Source of the DNA: an uncultured Treponema sp.
Lineage (GTDB): Bacteria > Spirochaetota > Spirochaetia > Treponematales > Treponemataceae
Direction of reading: 5' to 3'
NCBI GenBank assembly: GCA_947165895.1
Contig: CAMVCB010000001.1
Location: 310,001 to 374,000, forward strand
Length of the DNA: 64,000 bases
Shown here: piece by piece, positions 35,921-45,227 of the stretch
Layout: each line of letters opens with the position of its first letter
Numbering within the stretch: the first letter of the stretch is position 1
Translations under genes and position numbers: made by a program
Notes under the pieces: model-generated
Told to the model about the DNA's origin: nothing
The model's input: the letters and a program-made list of their open reading frames with translations, nothing else
Databases searched by the model: none

Positions 35921-36690
35921 TATTCACCATCCTTAACTTCGTCGCTGTCACTATCACCGCTTTCCTGATCTCCGAAATCAGCATGTCTAAGCTCATAACC
36001 ATCATAAATATTAGAAAGAGAGTTAGTTGTGTATTTCAATTCATCAAGAAAGATTGTGAAATCATCTACATATTCCTCGGCTGCTGCACGTACACGGAAG
36101 CCGACAAAAGTCATGTTAGCAGGTCCTGAACGCAATTTTGAATGCTGTTCAATCCATGCAGGAATTTTAACAATAATATTTCTCCAACCAGGGAAGTAAA
36201 GGCTTCCGCCTCTAAGAACATGAACAACACCGCGGGCATCACGAACAAGAACTTCAAGATTGTAATTATAATTTGCACCCCAAACCCAGAAGTCAAGAGT
36301 GTTTACAGTTCCTGTAAACACAGGCTCAAAAGTCTTGCCGTCGCGAACAGGGTAAATTTCAAACCAGTTGTCTCCCTTTCTCTTGTAAGCAACTTTTACA
36401 CCAAGAACCTTTCGTTCACCGTCCATACCAAGTTTAATCTGAGCCAGAGGGTTAGGAATACCTTCAAAATACTCTAGCTTAGGATAACCATCCATAATAA
36501 AACGGCTGGCACTGCATCCCCATTCCCAGCTGTACTTCTGTCCGTCATACAGATAGTCCTGTGCTCCAACAGAATCAAAATCATCCAAATTGACAGTCAT
36601 GATGCTTTTTGAACTCGGCTGACTGAAAACAGGCAGACCCATTACAAAAAAACACGCAAGACCAACAAAGACTCTTAGTCCCCTTTTCAT
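35920..36690 (-). CDS. flaA: Flagellar filament outer layer protein FlaA (first copy)
   Basis: 256 aa with a signal peptide (VGLACFFVMGLPVFSQ). The mature part aligns by eye with its neighbour: NLDDFDSVGAQDYLYDG, then VLGVKVAYKRKGDNWFEIYP, NTLDFWVWGANYNYNLEVLV, GWRNIIVKIPAWIEQ and IFLDELKYTTNSLSNIYDG. The C-terminus is strongly acidic (GDQESGDSDSDEVKDGE). The two FlaA proteins are clearly diverged paralogues, so each may occupy a different part of the sheath (inference). AAGGAG lies just upstream of the ATG, and a sigma28-like promoter precedes it. Confidence 0.9.
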   Translation of the reverse strand: MKRGLRVFVGLACFFVMGLPVFSQPSSKSIMTVNLDDFDSVGAQDYLYDGQKYSWEWGCSASRFIMDGYPKLEYFEGIPNPLAQIKLGMDGERKVLGVKVAYKRKGDNWFEIYPVRDGKTFEPVFTGTVNTLDFWVWGANYNYNLEVLVRDARGVVHVLRGGSLYFPGWRNIIVKIPAWIEQHSKLRSGPANMTFVGFRVRAAAEEYVDDFTIFLDELKYTTNSLSNIYDGYELRHADFGDQESGDSDSDEVKDGE

Positions 36691-36745
36691 GCAAAACTCC
36701 TTGAACTTATATCATTCCGATACAGTTAGAATATGTCTATTCATA

Positions 36746-36773
36746 ATATCGGCATAATATTTCAAATTATTTA
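36746..36773 (-). promoter_or_regulatory. Sigma28 (FliA)-like promoter of the flaA pair
   Basis: On the minus strand TAAA (36770-36773) is followed after 16 bp by GCCGATAT (36746-36753), close to the flagellar consensus TAAA-N15-GCCGATAA. It lies 56 bp upstream of the first flaA ATG. Confidence 0.75.
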
Positions 36774-36804
36774 CTTAATAAAATTATATTTTCTATAGCA
36801 ATCT

Positions 36805-36835
36805 TTGTCAAATATAAAAAAAGTTTCTATATAAT
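36805..36835 (+). promoter_or_regulatory. Probable promoter of fba
   Basis: TTGTCA (36805-36810) followed by TATATAAT (36828-36835), spacing 17-19 bp depending on the -10 register, about 90 bp upstream of the fba ATG. Confidence 0.55.
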
Positions 36836-36923
36836 ATTTTCTTACATTGAACAAAATCTTTATAAAAATTATAATACAGAAAATAAATCTCAGGCAATTT
36901 TATTTGCCGGAAAAGGAAGTAAT

Positions 36924-37928
36924 ATGGCTAACGTTAATTACAAAGATCTTGGTCTTGTAAACACACGCGATATGTTTGCAAAGGCTATGAAAGGCGGATA
37001 TGCAATTCCAGCATTCAACTTCAACAATATGGAACAGATGCAGGCTATCATCATGGCTTGTGTTGAAGTAAAATCACCTGTAATCCTTCAGGTTTCAAAA
37101 GGTGCACGTGCTTATGCAGACAAGTACATTCTCCGCAATATGGCACGCGGTGCTGTTGAATATGCACACGAACTCGGATGTGATATTCCTATCGTACTTC
37201 ACCTTGACCACGGTCCAAACTTTGAAGTAGCAAAAGACTGTATCGATAACGGATTCTCATCAGTTATGATTGACGGTTCTGCTCTTCCTTACGATGAAAA
37301 CGTAGCTTTGACAAAGAAAGTTGTTGAATACGCTCACGCACACGATGTTACAGTAGAAGCTGAACTTGGTGTTCTTGGCGGCGTTGAAGATGACGTTTCT
37401 GCAGAAGAATCTAAATATACAAAACCTGAAGAAGTAATTGATTTCACATCAAAAACAGGATGTGACTCACTTGCTATTTCTATCGGTACATCACACGGAC
37501 GCTGTAAGTTCACTCCAGAACAGTGTACACGCACTGCTGACGGTGTTCTTATTCCACCTCCATTGGCTTTCAATGTACTTGAAGCTATTGAAAAGAAACT
37601 TCCAGGCTTCCCAATCGTACTCCACGGATCTTCTTCAGTTCCAGTAGAATACGTAAAAATCATCGAACAGTTCGGCGGAAAGATTCCTGACTCAGTTGGT
37701 ATCCCGGAAGAACAGCTCCGCAAGGCTGCTAAATCTGCAGTTTGCAAAATCAACATCGACTCAGACGGACGTCTTGCAATGACAGCAGCTATCCGCCGTC
37801 ACCTTGTTGAGCACCCAGGTGACTTCGACCCACGTCAGTACCTTACACCAGCCCGCGACGAACTCAAGAAGATGTACATGCACAAATGTACCGACGTTCT
37901 CGGTTCAGCTGGACACGCATTGGACTAA
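36924..37928 (+). CDS. fba: Class II fructose-bisphosphate aldolase
   Basis: 334 aa. Zn2+-dependent cleavage of fructose-1,6-bisphosphate in glycolysis. Zinc and catalytic residues are in VLHLDHGPNFE, then VEAELGVLGGVED, AISIGTSHG and VLHGSSSVP; INIDSDGRLAMTAAIR closes the phosphate-binding site. The length fits the class IIB type. The ribosome binding site GGAAG precedes the ATG. Codon choice is strongly biased, as expected for a highly expressed gene. The stop codon abuts a dispersed repeat and a strong terminator. Confidence 0.97.
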   Translation: MANVNYKDLGLVNTRDMFAKAMKGGYAIPAFNFNNMEQMQAIIMACVEVKSPVILQVSKGARAYADKYILRNMARGAVEYAHELGCDIPIVLHLDHGPNFEVAKDCIDNGFSSVMIDGSALPYDENVALTKKVVEYAHAHDVTVEAELGVLGGVEDDVSAEESKYTKPEEVIDFTSKTGCDSLAISIGTSHGRCKFTPEQCTRTADGVLIPPPLAFNVLEAIEKKLPGFPIVLHGSSSVPVEYVKIIEQFGGKIPDSVGIPEEQLRKAAKSAVCKINIDSDGRLAMTAAIRRHLVEHPGDFDPRQYLTPARDELKKMYMHKCTDVLGSAGHALD

Positions 37929-38126
37929 GCCGATAATCGAAAATCCGTTAAATGAAAAGACCGCTTCTTTTGAAGCGGTCTTTTTTTAGTATTGCGGTGC
38001 GCATAGTCGCACCGCTTGAGATGTTTTCTTGTAGAACCTAAACGTCGCTGTAAACAGCTTAATTAGTCCTTCGGACTAACGACCCGCTGTCGCAGCTCAC
38101 TTTTTAACGGTTCTGCTATTATCATC
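37929..38126 (+). repeat. Structured dispersed repeat starting at the fba stop codon, copy 1
   Basis: It begins with GCCGATAATCGAAAATCCG immediately after TAA, a sequence that also spans the fabF stop near 63.3 kb. It ends with ACCCGCTGTCGCAGCTC and TTTTTAACGG (38081-38110), shared with 63266-63295. Inside are a GCGGTGCG/CGCACCGC hairpin (37994-38015) and a multibranch segment. That segment is closed by AGAACC (38033-38038) and GGTTCT (38109-38114), with small hairpins GCTGTAAACAGC, TTAGTCCTTCGGACTAA and GCTGTCGCAGC. Confidence 0.75.
37955..37987 (+). terminator. Intrinsic terminator of fba
   Basis: AAAGACCGCTTC, loop TTTT and GAAGCGGTCTTT, followed by a T tract. It sits inside the copy 1 repeat region. 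Confidence 0.93.
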
Positions 38127-40214
38127 TTACACCTTAAACTGATCAATCTGATTTCCAATATCAGTAATTGATTCGCTCATCTTGTGGGCAATATCGTTCA
38201 GGGCAGAACCAGTTTCATTGATTTTCTTAGCACCAATAGACATTTCATCCATACCGTTAGTCATTTCACTTGTTGCGTGCTGCAAAAGCTGAACTTCCTT
38301 CAAAATCATCTTGTTACCTTCAGCCATTTCACTTGATGCGGTACGAACCTCGCCGGTAGAATCATTCATGTGATGCAGGGCTTCTGTAATCTGCTTTGAA
38401 CCTTCATTCTGTTCTTCCATTGCAGTCTTAATCTGAACAACAAGGGCATCTGTTTCTTCAAGTTTTACAGACACAGATTCAAAGGCAATACTTGCCTCAG
38501 AGCTTGCAGAAACAACCTCATTAATTGCTTCCTTAATATTATTAAGCTGAACACCGATTGTCTTTGATTGGGCAGTAGAGGTTTCTGAAAGCTTACGGAT
38601 TTCATCAGCTACAACGGCAAAGCCCTTACCTGCTTCACCGGCGTGGGCAGCTTCAATTGCGGCGTTCATGGCAAGAAGGTTTGTCTGGCTTGCGATTGCG
38701 GAAATTGCCCCGTTTGCTTCCTGCAGCATCTGAGACTGATTTTCAATCTGTTCTACCTTGCTGTTCACAGCCTTCTGCATTTCAATTCCGGAGTTAGCAT
38801 TAGAACGAAGATCATTAAATGAGCGGGCCATCTTATCCATTGACATATTAACAGAAGAAATATTACCAATCATCTGTTCAACAGCCGCAGAGGCCTGGGT
38901 TACTCCGCTTGACTGACTTTCAATCATATTTTCAAGTGATTCAATATTTGATGCAATTTCGTTTACGGCACCCGCAGTCTGATTAACGGACTGAGTCTGA
39001 CCTTCAATCTGATTACGCATTGATTCAATATTAGCAATAATTTCTGTAATTGAACTTGCGGTATCAGAAATACTTGCATTCATTGTCTCGCCTACGCTGG
39101 CAAGATTTGATTTTGAATCTTTTACGCTGGAAATAATTGACTGAAGCTTTTCTGTAAATGCGTTAAAGCCTTTTACAACGTTTCCAATCTCATCATTAGA
39201 GGTGATGGCGATACGCTTTGTAAGATCGGCATTTCCGCTTGCGATTTCTGTAATTGATTTTTCAACAGACTTAAGGGGTTTAAGACTGAGGGAGATTATA
39301 ACCGCACTAAGAGCGCTGGCAATAATAAGAATGATAAGCACTGTACTTATCATTGAAAGGGCAATACGTCTGATAAAGCCGAAGAACTCATCATAAGGAG
39401 CCATACAGAATACAGCCCAGTCACATTTTCCGCCTACAGGACGATAAGAAGCAACCATAACCTTCTGACGCCAGGTTTCAAAGAAAGTTTTATAGGTAAC
39501 CTTCCCCTGCATTGCCTCGACAATAGCTTCCTTCATGGCACCTGTAGTATCATTTTTAAGAATCTGACCTTTTTCTACATAAGAAACATCAGAATCAGCA
39601 ACAGTGCGGCCGGTTTTCATATTGATTACAAAAGGATGACTTTCCTTTCCGATTTTAATATCCATACAAAGCTGAGAAAGAGCGGCTGCATGATAAACTG
39701 CACAAACAACACCGTTAATGCTGCCGTTTTCAAGGCTTCTGACAGGAACTGAATAGAACATAAGAAGCTGATTAGTTACATTGCTGATTGCGGGATCAGA
39801 AATATAATATTTACCAGCCATAGCCTGCTTAAAATAATCACGGTCAGAAAAATCAATTACACGACCGTCAGCGGTAATAGATTTTCCATCAGGAGCGTAA
39901 AAGCCGATATGCTCATAACGGTCATCAATACCGGCAATTTTAGCAATCTGGCGGCTTTTTTCTTCAGCAGAAACATTATCACTTCTTACAAATTCCATAT
40001 TCGCAATACCAGAAAGCATGTGAAAAATCTGTTCATTTTCCAGTCTCATCTGATTTGCAATATTTTCAGAAATTGCGGTAATTGTCTGTTTTACAGAAGA
40101 TTCCAGCGCCGGCTTTGACATGGAAGTTTCAATTACGGCAAGAATCGCATTTGAAATTACGATGATTCCCAGAAGGAGAATCATAAGCTTTGTCTTAAGA
40201 CTTGAAAATTTCAT
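38127..40214 (-). CDS. Methyl-accepting chemotaxis protein with periplasmic Cache-type sensor
   Basis: 695 aa. TM1 is at about residues 9-28 and a periplasmic dCache-like domain at about 35-275 ([20 protein letters not shown], then [40 protein letters not shown]). TM2 lies near 285-310, followed by HAMP and a long signalling domain. The kinase-control tip is intact: [20 protein letters not shown] and then [18 protein letters not shown]. Cache domains of this type commonly bind amino acids or organic acids; the ligand is not deducible. It is monocistronic between two terminators. Confidence 0.95.
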   Translation of the reverse strand: MKFSSLKTKLMILLLGIIVISNAILAVIETSMSKPALESSVKQTITAISENIANQMRLENEQIFHMLSGIANMEFVRSDNVSAEEKSRQIAKIAGIDDRYEHIGFYAPDGKSITADGRVIDFSDRDYFKQAMAGKYYISDPAISNVTNQLLMFYSVPVRSLENGSINGVVCAVYHAAALSQLCMDIKIGKESHPFVINMKTGRTVADSDVSYVEKGQILKNDTTGAMKEAIVEAMQGKVTYKTFFETWRQKVMVASYRPVGGKCDWAVFCMAPYDEFFGFIRRIALSMISTVLIILIIASALSAVIISLSLKPLKSVEKSITEIASGNADLTKRIAITSNDEIGNVVKGFNAFTEKLQSIISSVKDSKSNLASVGETMNASISDTASSITEIIANIESMRNQIEGQTQSVNQTAGAVNEIASNIESLENMIESQSSGVTQASAAVEQMIGNISSVNMSMDKMARSFNDLRSNANSGIEMQKAVNSKVEQIENQSQMLQEANGAISAIASQTNLLAMNAAIEAAHAGEAGKGFAVVADEIRKLSETSTAQSKTIGVQLNNIKEAINEVVSASSEASIAFESVSVKLEETDALVVQIKTAMEEQNEGSKQITEALHHMNDSTGEVRTASSEMAEGNKMILKEVQLLQHATSEMTNGMDEMSIGAKKINETGSALNDIAHKMSESITDIGNQIDQFKV

Positions 40215-40227
40215 TCTTTTACCTCTA

Positions 40228-40282
40228 AAAAAAATAAAACCGTCCGGTTATACAAGCAGCATAGCTTACGGACGGTTTTTAT
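40228..40282 (-). terminator. Terminator after the carboxypeptidase operon
   Basis: ACCGTCCG (40239-40246) and CGGACGGT (40269-40276) form an 8-bp stem with a 22-base loop. T-rich tracts follow on both strands, stronger on the minus strand. Confidence 0.75.
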
Positions 40283-40349
40283 ATATTAAATATTTTACTG
40301 GTTTTTATAGCTTTTCGCAAGAAAAAATCATGCAATTCTATAGAAATAT

Positions 40350-41759
40350 TTATTGTATTTTGCGGTCTGTTACAAGTGGAATGCGGCAAAGCTCCTTTTC
40401 CCCAATGCTGATTATAAGCTGGCCAAGCTGCTGTCCGGCCTCTATTTTTTTGAAAAAGAATGATTTTTCAGGAAGCTGAGCAGTGATTTTTATAAGAGAA
40501 CGGCATTGCTCAAGATTTTCTCCGGAAATAAAAGGAATTGTCACTGCTTCATTCCAGGCGGGAAGAAGATTCAAGCCCATCCCTTTTATAAAGAAGGATT
40601 TTATAAAAATTGATTTGTATTCTTCAGGAAGCTGATAATCAAAAAAGTTTGCAAACGCCCACTCCATAAGCTCTGTGCCGTCGTGGACGCGGCCGGCCTG
40701 GCCTTCTGAAACAGTAGAACCCGGACCTTTCATTGTAACTGAAATAAAGCGGGTACCATTACGTTCGGCGGTAAGTGAAAGATTATAGCCGCTTTCGTCT
40801 ATATAGCCGGTTTTTAAGCCGTCAGCTCCGGGAAGCTTTCCCAGCAGGGGATTTGTGTTTTTCTGATAAATTGGCATGGTTATGTGAGATGGCAGGCCTG
40901 CAGAAAAATCCTGGGCGACAATTTTATCGCCGGGGGCAAGATTCTCTTCTTTTGGATAGGTAAAATCACGGACAGAATGATAGCGTTTAAGGGAATCCGG
41001 GTGATTTAAAAGATAAACGCGGCTGAAAGCTGCCATTTCAGAAGCAGTAGTTCTGTTATTTTCTGAATAGCCTGAGCTTTCTTCAAACCAGGTATTAGTT
41101 AAATGCAGGGAAGAAGCCACATTATTCATACGGTCAACAAAAGCTTCCATATTTCCGCAGATTGTATAGGCAAGGGCATAGGCGGCATCGTTTCCGGAAC
41201 AGATTGAAAGGCCTAAAAGCAGTTCTTCAAGCGTTACCTTCTGCCCTTCTCCAAGAAACATCAGAGAGGAATGAGGCGGCATATTACAGGCCCAGGACTG
41301 AGGTGGAAGAGGAATTACCTGATCATATGAAAACCTTCCCGCAGCAACTTCCTCTTCGACAACATACATACAGAAAAGCTTTGTCATGCTGGCAGGAGGA
41401 ATAATCTCGTCTGCATTTTTCTGAAAAAGGATGCAGCCGTTAGAAGCATCAATCAAAATTGCAGATTCAGCAGCCACATCAAGACTGACAGAGGCAAGAT
41501 TATAAGGAAGAGGCTTTATAAGCTGATATTGAGACGCGTAGCGGCTTTTAAGTTCATTCTGTAAAAATACTTCTTCTTCGCCGGTGAGGGGACGGGCGGC
41601 GGTAAGCTTTGCAAGCTGATGGGCCCGGATTGCAGTAAAAAGGGCAAGGCTTACAAGGAGGAAGGCACATAATCCCCCGGCGCGAAGCGCAATCTTCTTA
41701 TGAGCTTTTTCAGCTACTGAATCGGGGAAAGTTTTTGGAGTAATATTTCCTGTAATCAT
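40350..41759 (-). CDS. D-alanyl-D-alanine carboxypeptidase (penicillin-binding protein, S11 family)
   Basis: 469 aa. Trims the terminal D-Ala from peptidoglycan pentapeptides. N-terminal cytoplasmic part of ~30 residues, one membrane helix (AGGLCAFLLVSLALFTAI). The active-site triad is present: SMTK (PPASMTKLFCMY), SGN (LSICSGNDAAYALA) and KTG (DGLKTGYIDESGY). A C-terminal beta-domain of about 100 residues (GMGLNLLPAWNEA to the end) matches the PBP5-type family. It has an uncleaved-looking anchor instead of a C-terminal amphipathic helix. Last gene of a three-gene operon with the Omp85-like gene and aroC (2 bp gap). Confidence 0.93.
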   Translation of the reverse strand: MITGNITPKTFPDSVAEKAHKKIALRAGGLCAFLLVSLALFTAIRAHQLAKLTAARPLTGEEEVFLQNELKSRYASQYQLIKPLPYNLASVSLDVAAESAILIDASNGCILFQKNADEIIPPASMTKLFCMYVVEEEVAAGRFSYDQVIPLPPQSWACNMPPHSSLMFLGEGQKVTLEELLLGLSICSGNDAAYALAYTICGNMEAFVDRMNNVASSLHLTNTWFEESSGYSENNRTTASEMAAFSRVYLLNHPDSLKRYHSVRDFTYPKEENLAPGDKIVAQDFSAGLPSHITMPIYQKNTNPLLGKLPGADGLKTGYIDESGYNLSLTAERNGTRFISVTMKGPGSTVSEGQAGRVHDGTELMEWAFANFFDYQLPEEYKSIFIKSFFIKGMGLNLLPAWNEAVTIPFISGENLEQCRSLIKITAQLPEKSFFFKKIEAGQQLGQLIISIGEKELCRIPLVTDRKIQ

Positions 41760-41761
41760 CT

Positions 41762-42862
41762 TTAAAAACTAACCTTTGAAGTACGATTTTGCAAAAGAAG
41801 GTCGGCAAGAACAAGCTGGGTCATAGCCTCGACAACAGGAACAATGCGCGGGCAGAGGCATACGTCATGACGGCCCTGAATCTGAAGCGGGGAAGAAACA
41901 AGGCTGTCACCTTCCCGGCGGACTGTATTCTGAGGCTTAAAAATGCTTGGAACAGGCTTTACGGCAAGACGGAAAATGATTTTATTGCCGCTGGAAATGC
42001 CGCCAAGAATACCACCGGCATGATTTGAATCAAAAAGAGGACTGCCATTTTCTGCGTGCATTGAGTCGTTGTTAGAGCTTCCTGTAGAACGGGCTGCTTC
42101 AAAACCGTCACCAAACTCAATGCCTTTTACAGCCCCGATAGAAAGCATGGCGTGGGCAAGCAGGGCGTCGAGCTTGTCAAAAACAGGCTCTCCAAGACCT
42201 GCAGGGCAGCCTTCAACTACGCATTCAATAATTCCACCGGCTGAATCACCCTGGGAGCGGAGCTTTTCGATTGCTTCATTCATTTTAAGGGCAGCCTCGT
42301 TATCCGGGGCGCGAAGAGGATTTTTTTCTATTTGAGAAAAATCCCGCTTTTCTGCCTTGATTCCGGCAGCTTCTATTGTGTAAGCGGTAATCTTTATTCC
42401 CGAAAGAGAAGTAAGGCTTGCCGCTACAGCGCCGGCCGCAACCCGGGCAGCAGTTTCGCGTCCGCTTGAACGTCCGCCTCCCCGGTAATCACGGAAGCCG
42501 TATTTTTGGTCATAAGTAAAATCGGCGTGCCCCGGGCGGTAAGAATCTTTTATATTTGAATAATCTCCCGAATGCTGGGAGGTATTTCTGATTAAAAGTG
42601 AAATCGGAGTTCCAGTAGAAAGTCCTTCAAAAACTCCGGAAAGGATTTCAACCTCGTCAGCTTCTTTACGCGCGGTTACAGAAGCATTTAAGCCCTGATC
42701 TCCCCAGGCACCGGGCCGGCGGCGGTTTAAGGCAGACTGAATAAAATCCCGGTCAATTTTTACCCCGGCAGGGCAGCCGTCAATTACGCAGCCCAGGGCA
42801 GCACCGTGACTTTCACCAAAAGTTGTAACTCTAAAAATGCGTCCGAATGTATTTCCGCTCAT
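41762..42862 (-). CDS. aroC: Chorismate synthase
   Basis: 366 aa. Converts EPSP to chorismate with reduced FMN, the last shikimate step. Signatures GESHGAALGCVIDGCPAG, then YRPGHADFTYDQKYGFRDYRGGGRSSGRET and SNHAGGILGGISSGNKIIFR are all present. Having aroC suggests a free-living or gut organism that makes aromatic amino acids, unlike T. pallidum. It sits in an operon after the Omp85-like gene (8 bp) and before the carboxypeptidase gene (2 bp). Confidence 0.97.
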   Translation of the reverse strand: MSGNTFGRIFRVTTFGESHGAALGCVIDGCPAGVKIDRDFIQSALNRRRPGAWGDQGLNASVTARKEADEVEILSGVFEGLSTGTPISLLIRNTSQHSGDYSNIKDSYRPGHADFTYDQKYGFRDYRGGGRSSGRETAARVAAGAVAASLTSLSGIKITAYTIEAAGIKAEKRDFSQIEKNPLRAPDNEAALKMNEAIEKLRSQGDSAGGIIECVVEGCPAGLGEPVFDKLDALLAHAMLSIGAVKGIEFGDGFEAARSTGSSNNDSMHAENGSPLFDSNHAGGILGGISSGNKIIFRLAVKPVPSIFKPQNTVRREGDSLVSSPLQIQGRHDVCLCPRIVPVVEAMTQLVLADLLLQNRTSKVSF

Positions 42863-42870
42863 ATTTACCT

Positions 42871-44172
42871 CTAAAAACTTACGCCGAAGCTTCCTGAAAA
42901 ATAAAACTTATTTTTTGTTGCATTATATGCAAGTCCCATGCTTAAAGCCGGGAAAGCAAGTCCTTTTAAATAAACTTTCATACCCGTATTGAAGCCCTGA
43001 CAAAACAAAAGGCTGTCATCAAACTCCTGGGCAAATACAAACTCGTAATTTCCAAAAATGCTGAAAGTTCCGATTTTTGCTGTCTGCAAAAAGGCAAATT
43101 CAAGTCCAGATGAAGCGCCGGCAATTTTCGGACTTGAAAATTTATCATCAAGAATTGTGACAGCTCCACTGCCCTTCTGAAGATTATCAGTTATAAGGCC
43201 GTTGAAAACAATTCCGGCGCCAGAAAGTATATTAAGCCTGAGCTTTGAAAACAAAGGCTGTTGAATTTTAACTGAAGCCAACAGAGACTGTGAAAGAAGA
43301 GCATTAGTATCAATATTAGCAGCGGCTCCCAGACCGAAAGAAGTTTCTGAAAGAAAAACACCGTTCCAGTTCTGATCAGAAATTTTCCAGCTACTGTTTG
43401 CACCGAATTTATTTCTGCGGTAAGCATCAGGATGAATGTCTGTATCATAAGGGAAAAAGCCATTGTAGGAAAGGCCACAGTCAAGATTGTTGTAGCGGTT
43501 GAGTTTAAAAAGAATGGCTGTTCCAAGGCTCGCATTAAAGTTTTCAATTTTTAAGAGTTCTTTTCCGTCAGAATTTCTTATAATAGAATTCTGCTTGCCG
43601 GTAGTTCCAAAAACCCGGAAGCCCGGAGCCCCGATTCTTGGAGCATGAGTATAAAGGCCCAGAAGCATGGTATTATTGAGCGACCACATAAGACCTGTAA
43701 CAAACATATCCTTCTGGCCGCCGGCGTTCATATCCATGACAAAGCCGCCCAGCATAAAGCCGGTTGATGAAGAATACATTGCAAAAGGAAGGGGAATAAA
43801 GGCGATTTTTTCTTTTACGCTGACAGTAAGCTCAAGACTTCCTCCCTCTGCAAATGAAGAAGAAAATTCCATTGAAGAAAAAAGATTCATGGCCTGTAAA
43901 TCTGATTCAAGGTTATTTTTTGTTTTTGAATTGTAGCGCTTTCCGATATAGGATTTGAAGGAATCTTCCATAAAGGATTCTTTCGTTCTTTTTAAGCCTT
44001 TAAAAATGATTTTTGAAATTACAGGTCCGTTCTGATCCGGCAGGGATTCCGAAGGAGCGCTTACGCTGGAAGCAGGGGAAGGGGCACTTTTGTCCGGGTT
44101 GAGATTCTGACTGTGCGCGACTGAGGACATCATCATTAATATAGAAAAAAGAAGAAAAAATCTGCGAACCAA
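42871..44172 (-). CDS. Omp85-like outer membrane protein with a single POTRA domain
   Basis: 433 aa. Signal peptide about residues 1-21 (ends SSVAHS), then a Pro/Ser-rich linker of ~28 residues. One POTRA-like domain runs from about residue 50 to 120 (VISKIIFKGLKRTKESFME, then NNLESDLQAMNLFSSMEF and SLELTVSVKEK). A beta-barrel of ~300 residues with alternating hydrophobic strands follows and ends in Phe (GSFGVSF), the usual signal for BAM-dependent insertion. Much shorter than BamA (five POTRAs), it resembles small TamA/patatin-barrel-type Omp85 proteins. Cargo unknown. First gene of the aroC operon. Confidence 0.8.
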   Translation of the reverse strand: MVRRFFLLFSILMMMSSVAHSQNLNPDKSAPSPASSVSAPSESLPDQNGPVISKIIFKGLKRTKESFMEDSFKSYIGKRYNSKTKNNLESDLQAMNLFSSMEFSSSFAEGGSLELTVSVKEKIAFIPLPFAMYSSSTGFMLGGFVMDMNAGGQKDMFVTGLMWSLNNTMLLGLYTHAPRIGAPGFRVFGTTGKQNSIIRNSDGKELLKIENFNASLGTAILFKLNRYNNLDCGLSYNGFFPYDTDIHPDAYRRNKFGANSSWKISDQNWNGVFLSETSFGLGAAANIDTNALLSQSLLASVKIQQPLFSKLRLNILSGAGIVFNGLITDNLQKGSGAVTILDDKFSSPKIAGASSGLEFAFLQTAKIGTFSIFGNYEFVFAQEFDDSLLFCQGFNTGMKVYLKGLAFPALSMGLAYNATKNKFYFSGSFGVSF

Positions 44173-44312
44173 GACTTCAACTCCATTTAAGAAATTTAAT
44201 TTTACTTAATTTATTCAATATAATTGAATTAACCTTGAAAATATAATACTATTTTGCAAAGAAAAATTCACTAGGTCGGCTCTGACCGGCCGCCTTACAC
44301 AGGAGATACCAG

Positions 44313-45227
44313 ATGAACATTTTTAAGGGTGCTTTTACGGCGCTTATTACGCCAATGAATTCCGATGGTTCGGTTGATTTTGAGGGCTTCAGAAAAAATG
44401 TCAAATTCCAGCTTGAAGAGGGAATTGACGGTCTTGTGCCACTTGGAACCACAGCTGAAACTCCTACTCTGGACGAGCGTCCGGGTCAGGAAGAGGACAA
44501 AATTATTGAAATCGTATTCGAAGAAGTTCGAGCCTTTGAAAAAAAATCTGGTAAAAAAATCCCTGTAATTTTGGGGGCGGGCTCGAACAATACCCGAGAT
44601 GCAGTTATGTACTGCGAACGAGCTAAAAAAGCAGGAGCAGATGCGGCTCTGGTCGTAACTCCTTACTATAATAAACCTTCAAAAGAAGGTATTTTCCGCC
44701 ATTTTGAGGCTGTAAGCAAGGTTGGAATTCCAATCATCGTTTACAATATTGCGGGACGTACAGGACTTAATATTCCGACAGATCTGCTTGCCCGCATTGC
44801 TGAATTACCTAATATTGCAGGCGTAAAAGAGGCCAGCGGTTCGGTTGCCCAGATGATGGAAGTTATCGGACAGATTAAGTGCAAGAAGCCTGACTTTGCC
44901 GTTCTGAGCGGTGATGACGGTTTAACTCTGCCTTTGATTGCGGCTGGCGGAGACGGAATTATTTCTGTTGCTTCAAACATGATTCCAGCTTTGATGCACG
45001 AGCTTGCTGAGGCAGGTCTTAAGGGCGATTTTGCAAAGGCCCGCGAGATTCACTACAGACTGGCTCCATTCTTCAAGGCTGAGTTCTGCGACGGAAACCC
45101 TTCTTCAATCAAATACGCAATGAATGTAAAGGGCATGGCAGCAGGAGCTTTGAGACTGCCTCTGGTTGAGGTAAATGACGACGCAAAGAAAATTATTGAA
45201 CAAGCTATTAAGAATTGTGGCTTATAA
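44313..45227 (+). CDS. dapA: 4-hydroxy-tetrahydrodipicolinate synthase
   Basis: 304 aa. Condenses pyruvate with aspartate semialdehyde at the start of the lysine/diaminopimelate branch. Schiff-base lysine in IAGVKEASGSV, catalytic tyrosine in IIVYNIAGRTGLNIP, and VPLGTTAETPTLDE (usually GTTGE) are seen. ACAGGAGA lies 9 bases before the ATG. A TATAAT box at 44242-44247 is a possible -10, and a GGTCGG/CCGGCC hairpin lies in the leader. Together with asd just downstream it makes the diamino acid precursor for peptidoglycan or lysine. Its stop codon abuts a dispersed inverted repeat. Confidence 0.95.
   Translation: MNIFKGAFTALITPMNSDGSVDFEGFRKNVKFQLEEGIDGLVPLGTTAETPTLDERPGQEEDKIIEIVFEEVRAFEKKSGKKIPVILGAGSNNTRDAVMYCERAKKAGADAALVVTPYYNKPSKEGIFRHFEAVSKVGIPIIVYNIAGRTGLNIPTDLLARIAELPNIAGVKEASGSVAQMMEVIGQIKCKKPDFAVLSGDDGLTLPLIAAGGDGIISVASNMIPALMHELAEAGLKGDFAKAREIHYRLAPFFKAEFCDGNPSSIKYAMNVKGMAAGALRLPLVEVNDDAKKIIEQAIKNCGL

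Noticed and set aside
37994..38114. Possible tRNA or small structured RNA after fba
   Set aside because: Several hairpins and a closing stem resemble a cloverleaf, but the arm lengths and the TTC and anticodon-type signatures of a tRNA are absent; classed as a dispersed repeat.
40239..40276. Possible riboswitch upstream of the chemoreceptor gene
   Set aside because: Only one simple 8-bp stem with a 22-base loop and T tracts; it fits a terminator of the carboxypeptidase operon.
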